From positions 1-9,086 of the forward strand of contig JBLMZW010000052.1 in assembly GCA_050259035.1 (NCBI GenBank): a stretch of 9,086 nucleotides of DNA, in the 5' to 3' direction. Within the stretch, counting starts at the first letter, position 1. Each line of letters opens with the position of its first letter. Of the stretch, positions 5,768 to 9,086 are shown piece by piece. The notes beneath the pieces are model-generated. The model worked only from the letters and a program-made list of their open reading frames with translations, made no database searches and was not told the DNA's origin. Source of the stretch: JBLMZW01 sp050259035. GTDB lineage: Bacteria > Bacillota > Syntrophomonadia > Syntrophomonadales > DTU052. A program made the position numbers and the translations under genes.

Positions 5768-6697
5768 CTATACTAGCCGGTCTTGATCACCCGGGCTCTG
5801 GATCCTTTGACATCGTTCACATCCGGGACAAACCAGGAACCTGTTCTTAAACACCTTCCGAATTACTTTAGTGGCGTCATTATTAAATAGACCTTTGGTG
5901 GAATGAAACACAATTCGCCGGGGGGATATGGTGATAAGGATGCTGATTAAGACGTCTTCCAGGGTGGTATTATCGCCAGTGATATCTTCGTTGGAATAGA
6001 AATCAATCAAATCTTGTTTTATCGGTTCACCCTTTTCATCCCATAATGAAAAATTTCCCTCTTCAAAAACCATGATGTTTACTTCCATTACCTTCGGTGG
6101 TTGAGTGTCTACAAAGTACTTTAACAGTTTAACAAATTCATTATATTGTTTTTCGTTCTTATACTCTTCATAGGCCAATTCGACAGCAAAGCGAATTTCT
6201 CTAAGATAATCCCTTAAGGCAAACCTGATCAGCCCGTCTACATTGAGACGGTCAGCTTGATGTAAGTGTTCCAATATACGATGGGAGATTTTATTCTTGC
6301 GGCCAAACTTTAACAGGAGGTTCAAGCTCTCATTATCGTTGCAATGGCGGAGAAAGTCTACCGATTTTGCGACCAGTTGTGCCTGCTCTTCATTGGATAA
6401 TAATTTACAGGTTTTTTCAATTTGTCTTCGGGTTAAGTCTTCCTCCCACCAGGTAGTGATGGTTTCAGACAGTATTTCAGCCAGTTGGTGCTGAAAAATG
6501 TATACGATATCTTCATCATGAAAAAGCCCAAATTCACTGGGCCCGGTTAGGGTCACCATCAATACTTTAATGGTCCCAGGCTTTTCATCAATATTTAAAT
6601 TGTATCCACGCTCCCGCAACCAGGAAAAACTGGACTCCAGGCGATCTCTGATATGTTCAGTCCCGCTCTGGGAAGCAAGTTCTAGAGTATAATTCAT
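5768..6697 (-). CDS. ytxC: YtxC-family putative sporulation protein
   Basis: A 309-residue soluble protein with no signal peptide or membrane segment. The assignment rests on the C-terminal part: a segment PRRIVFHSTKGLFNND (about 259-274), then IRKVFKNRFLVCPGCERC (about 279-296), ending in a cysteine cluster C290-x2-C293-x2-C296, a pattern I associate with YtxC-like proteins, together with its place upstream of thrS as in Bacillus. The N-terminal half is charged and predicted mostly helical. Molecular function is unknown; the family is confined to endospore formers. The start ATG at 6697 has GGGAGG 6 nt upstream. The gene is isolated from its upstream neighbour by the hairpin at 6804-6846 and followed by the gene-free interval. 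The short tail after the cysteines (SPGDQDRLV) is not conserved as far as I can judge. Confidence 0.78.
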   Translation of the reverse strand: MNYTLELASQSGTEHIRDRLESSFSWLRERGYNLNIDEKPGTIKVLMVTLTGPSEFGLFHDEDIVYIFQHQLAEILSETITTWWEEDLTRRQIEKTCKLLSNEEQAQLVAKSVDFLRHCNDNESLNLLLKFGRKNKISHRILEHLHQADRLNVDGLIRFALRDYLREIRFAVELAYEEYKNEKQYNEFVKLLKYFVDTQPPKVMEVNIMVFEEGNFSLWDEKGEPIKQDLIDFYSNEDITGDNTTLEDVLISILITISPRRIVFHSTKGLFNNDATKVIRKVFKNRFLVCPGCERCQRIQSPGDQDRLV

Positions 6698-6723
6698 TAC
6701 CGGCCTCCCGCAAAAGATAGTTT

Positions 6724-6751
6724 ATTATATGTGAGGGCCGGTCATTGTATA
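6724..6751 (-). promoter_or_regulatory. Candidate promoter of ytxC
   Basis: A perfect -10 hexamer TATAAT (6729-6724) sits behind a 16-bp spacer and a weak -35 TATACA (6751-6746, four of six). The leader would be only about 20 nt. The element TATACAAT also resembles the -10 box of a sporulation sigma-E promoter (CATACAAT-like), but I see no convincing matching -35, so the sigma factor is open. Confidence 0.4.
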
Positions 6752-6767
6752 CGATTGTTAGGCCGGG

Positions 6768-6781
6768 ATAAAGCGCTTTAT
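6768..6781. promoter_or_regulatory. cre-like palindromic operator
   Basis: ATAAAGCGCTTTAT is a perfect 14-bp palindrome centred on CG. The core AAAGCGCTTT is identical to that of the ideal CcpA/LacI-family operator TGAAAGCGCTTTCA; only the outer TG/CA pair differs. It lies about 70 bp upstream of the ytxC start codon, just upstream of the candidate promoter. Binding is inferred from the motif alone. Confidence 0.45.
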
Positions 6782-6803
6782 TAAGAACCATTTCGGGAAT
6801 AAT

Positions 6804-6846
6804 TAAACGACCTGGATTCAGTGTACTACCGAACCCAGGTCGTTTA
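6804..6846. terminator. Strong hairpin terminator, possibly bidirectional
   Basis: TAAACGACCTGG (6804-6815) and CCAGGTCGTTTA (6835-6846) form a perfect 12-bp stem, extended after one mismatch by TTC/GAA, around an inner loop of about 11 nt. On the minus strand it lies 70 nt after the stop codon of the surface protein gene and is followed by TTTAATTATT, a modest U tract. On the plus strand it is followed by TATATTTTT. It should end transcription of the surface protein gene before ytxC. Confidence 0.85.
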
Positions 6847-6916
6847 TATTTTTAAACTTCTAATTGACGAGGTGCAGTCTAATGCCCAACTTCTACGTTA
6901 AATTAGAATTAAAGTC

Positions 6917-9086
6917 TCACGGAACCTGCTGGAGAGAAACCTTAATACTTTTGGTATTATTAGTTTCATCATCTTCATAGACTAATCTTTCGGTATCCGT
7001 GACTGCGATTAGATAATAATCGGCATCTTCTGGGACGAATCCTTTAGGGACTTTAGCCTTCATTTTTAAGGTAATAGAACCAGGTTCCAGCTTGGAAACC
7101 TTTTTGTAGCCCAGGCATATCTCCGGGGGATTATCATAATCGAATCCTCCGCTGATAGCCAAATAGAGTTTGATAGTAAAACCTTTTGCCAGAGCATTAT
7201 TGGTATTACTGATTTGCACGTTGACATTAGTTGATTTTCCCGATATCAGTAATCCCGATAGACTAACGGAACCAACTATAAGGTCAGGGGCAGCAATTTC
7301 AGCCATAGTTCTTGTCTGGTTATTGTCCGGGCACGCTTCACTGATTCCAGATGGCACTTCAATTTGAGTTCTTATACGATATTGCCCGCTGCCCAGTTGA
7401 AGTGGCAAGGTGGCTTTTACCTTTAAAGTCTTGGTCTTAGTTGGTTTCAGCTTGGCTATTGAAGTATCCTTACCCAGTTGAATAGATCCCGATTTAGTAT
7501 CAAGGAAAACCCGCAAAATAGACTTGGGGGACTCGAGATTTCCCTGGTTAGATATCAAGACATTAATATTAGCTTTCCCTCCGCAATATAAATCCCCGGT
7601 TATCACTGGTGTACTGCAGGAAAGGTCGGGGAAATTACCGACAGTTACCTGGCAACTGTCAGTTAGGTTTCCATCCTCGGTGGTAACAGTTATGGTGGCA
7701 GTTCCATTGCTGTGTGGGGTCACCTGACCATTGACTACGGTGGCTACCGTTTCATCAGTGGATGTCCAGGTAACATTCTGGTTAGTAGCACCCACCGGGG
7801 TAATTAATGCTGTCAGTAATGAAGAGTTGCCGTTCGGTACCAGATTCAAGGTTTTCCGGTCAAGTGCAACACCACTAACCGGTTGATTTACAATTACGTG
7901 GCACGTGTCTTCTAAGCCCTGGTCTTCCGTCCTAACGGTGATAGTTGCTTCCCCGGCTGCATGAGGAGTTACTAACCCATCTACAACCGTAGCCACGGTT
8001 TCATCGGTTGAACTCCAGGTCACGGCCTTGTTAGTAGCGTTTTCCGGCGTAATTGTAGCCACTAAGGTTGCGCTGACCCCGCCCGCTTCCAGGGTCAGGG
8101 TATCTTTATCAACGGTAACCCCGGCTACCTGAATGGCAGCGGTAGTAAAATCTGCTCTTTCCGATTGACTGGTGCCCACATCGTTAGTGGCAAATGCAAT
8201 TACGTGATACAGGGTGTTGGGAGTCAGATTAGAAATATCTATGGAGAATGCACCGGTTTTGTTTTCAGCTGCTGATACTTTGGTTCCATCTTCTACCGGA
8301 TTGGCAGTAGTGCCGTAGTATATGCCGCACACGGTAATGGGCTTACCTCCGTCCGAGGTTATATTGGCGCTAGCTCGGGCACTGGTTGGAGTGATTTCAG
8401 TTATTGATGGTTTGCTAATTAGAGGTGCCGTAGGTGGAGTCGTATCAGTTACCCTGATTGTCAGAGCAGCCGGGCTCCCTTCACTGAAATTAAAGTTTAT
8501 TGTGGTTACCCCTACCGGCTGTTTGGCCAGGTATTCTTTTTTTATCGTCACCGTGGTTCCTGATACTTCGTAATCATCACCTAGCACCAGTGGTTTGTCA
8601 TCATTGGCAATCGAAATCAAAGTGGTTCCGCTTAAATTCAACGAAGTAGTTATATCGGTCTGGTTAGCCACATTCTTATCGAAGTCTCCATCAGTAGGGG
8701 AAATGGTTGCAACTCCGGTATCGTTATTTGATTGGGTGACATTAGGGGCATTTTGTATGTAAATCGGCCCGGCGGAATTATTGCGGAGATAATTGTTCGT
8801 CACAGTCTGTAGATCGTCGGTATTTTCAATTCTTATTCCGTAAGTCGAACAGTCTCTAATCTGGCAGTGATTAATCATCAGACTTCCACTGCCGGATTTA
8901 TATACATTGGCTGGTCCTCCCCACCAGCCGTCATTATATCCGCTGTATTGAACCACACAATTATCCAGGCTGCCGCTGCTCCCGTCGTAGAAGTTTATTC
9001 CCTTCCACCAACCGGCTCCCGGGCTGGCGGCCGCGTTGTCACTGTCTCCGCCTACACTGTCATCCCTCACATCTGTGAAGTATATC
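6917..9086 (-). CDS. Multidomain secreted/surface protein, 5' end beyond window
   Basis: Only the C-terminal 722 residues are visible. The frame stays open to the right edge, so the GTG at 9070 is not a credible start. In order, by nucleotide range: the end of a right-handed beta-helix-like region rich in Asn/Gly turns with INHCQIRDCSTYGIRIEN (9086-8714); a CBM_X2-like Ig domain, ATISPTDGDFDKNVANQTD to NFSEGSPAALTIRVTDT (8710-8447); an Fn3-like domain (8443-8135); two BIG2 Ig-like domains (8131-7886 and 7882-7637); and two CARDB/APHP-like domains (7633-7295 and 7291-6932) with DNNQT and DDETNNTKSIKV endings. The protein stops with TGA shortly after the second CARDB; no LPXTG sorting signal, SLH domain or membrane tail is present. 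Secretion and attachment signals, if any, must be N-terminal. Likely an extracellular adhesin, cell-surface or matrix protein; the ligand is unknown. Possible carbohydrate binding rests only on the CBM_X2 resemblance. Confidence 0.88.
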   Translation of the reverse strand, partial: IYFTDVRDDSVGGDSDNAAASPGAGWWKGINFYDGSSGSLDNCVVQYSGYNDGWWGGPANVYKSGSGSLMINHCQIRDCSTYGIRIENTDDLQTVTNNYLRNNSAGPIYIQNAPNVTQSNNDTGVATISPTDGDFDKNVANQTDITTSLNLSGTTLISIANDDKPLVLGDDYEVSGTTVTIKKEYLAKQPVGVTTINFNFSEGSPAALTIRVTDTTPPTAPLISKPSITEITPTSARASANITSDGGKPITVCGIYYGTTANPVEDGTKVSAAENKTGAFSIDISNLTPNTLYHVIAFATNDVGTSQSERADFTTAAIQVAGVTVDKDTLTLEAGGVSATLVATITPENATNKAVTWSSTDETVATVVDGLVTPHAAGEATITVRTEDQGLEDTCHVIVNQPVSGVALDRKTLNLVPNGNSSLLTALITPVGATNQNVTWTSTDETVATVVNGQVTPHSNGTATITVTTEDGNLTDSCQVTVGNFPDLSCSTPVITGDLYCGGKANINVLISNQGNLESPKSILRVFLDTKSGSIQLGKDTSIAKLKPTKTKTLKVKATLPLQLGSGQYRIRTQIEVPSGISEACPDNNQTRTMAEIAAPDLIVGSVSLSGLLISGKSTNVNVQISNTNNALAKGFTIKLYLAISGGFDYDNPPEICLGYKKVSKLEPGSITLKMKAKVPKGFVPEDADYYLIAVTDTERLVYEDDETNNTKSIKVSLQQVP
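7637..7882 (-). repeat. BIG2 Ig-like repeat, second copy
   Basis: Encodes the second of two adjacent BIG2 domains. It shares with the first copy VTW-S-STDETVATVV-G-VTPH, then ATITV-TED and the terminal DSC/DTC-V-V. The DNA encoding STDETVATVV is recognisably similar in both copies, indicating an in-gene duplication. Confidence 0.85.
7886..8131 (-). repeat. BIG2 Ig-like repeat, first copy
   Basis: First of the tandem BIG2 domains, beginning VAGVTVDKDTLTLEAGG and carrying the ITPENATNKAVTWSS strand typical of BIG2. It is the same length (82 residues) as the following copy and is separated from it by one residue. Confidence 0.85.

Noticed and set aside
6854..6910. Inverted repeat TTCTAATT / AATTAGAA just after the surface protein gene
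   Set aside because: Only 8 AT-rich base pairs around a loop of about 33 nt and no T tract; the much stronger hairpin at 6804-6846 explains termination.
9068..9070. GTG as start of the surface protein
   Set aside because: The frame continues open to the right edge (upstream residues IYFTDV fit the beta-helix), and there is no signal peptide after the GTG.

Overview
The window looks like a low-to-moderate GC, endospore-forming Firmicute of the Clostridia type, with a Syntrophomonas-like flavour. The gene order ytxC - thrS - infC - rpmI - rplT is a Firmicutes arrangement, YtxC is a sporulation-associated family, infC is preceded by an L20-type attenuator leader, and the start sites have strong AGGAGG-type ribosome binding sites. 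The species is inferred only from gene content and style. All recognisable genes are on the minus strand, so transcription runs from high to low coordinates.

From right to left along transcription: (i) 9086-6917 is the C-terminal part of a large secreted or surface mosaic protein (beta-helix, CBM_X2-like, Fn3-like, two BIG2 and two CARDB-like domains). It is closed off by a strong hairpin terminator at 6804-6846. (ii) 6697-5768 is a YtxC-family gene. Its upstream region holds a CcpA/LacI-type palindrome, a candidate promoter and GGCCGG repeats. (iii) 5767-5190 is a 578-nt stretch without an intact gene. It contains two diverged direct repeats, a perfect small hairpin and a stop-riddled possible relic frame. 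(iv) 5189-2676 holds a DUF445 membrane protein gene and thrS; the DUF445 stop codon overlaps the thrS Shine-Dalgarno. No T-box is visible upstream, although one is common for Firmicute thrS. (v) 2656-1336 is the translation operon infC-rpmI-rplT, with its own sigma-A promoter, an attenuator leader of about 145 nt that could fold into competing structures, and an AUU start codon for infC. (vi) 1283-1 is a nearly complete KtrB/TrkH potassium channel subunit gene that starts with TTG and runs off the left edge; no terminator separates it from rplT.

Functionally, the centre of the window is translation: threonyl-tRNA synthetase, initiation factor 3, and ribosomal proteins L35 and L20. Two feedback loops can be read from sequence and family knowledge: L20 acting on the leader terminator, and IF3 discriminating against its own AUU start. 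KtrB appears to be a passenger of that operon. The most interesting unexplained parts are the fine structure of the infC leader, the repeat-bearing gap at 5190-5767, and the regulatory region in front of ytxC. I did not find a clear new multi-gene system such as a defence island, CRISPR array or mobile element.
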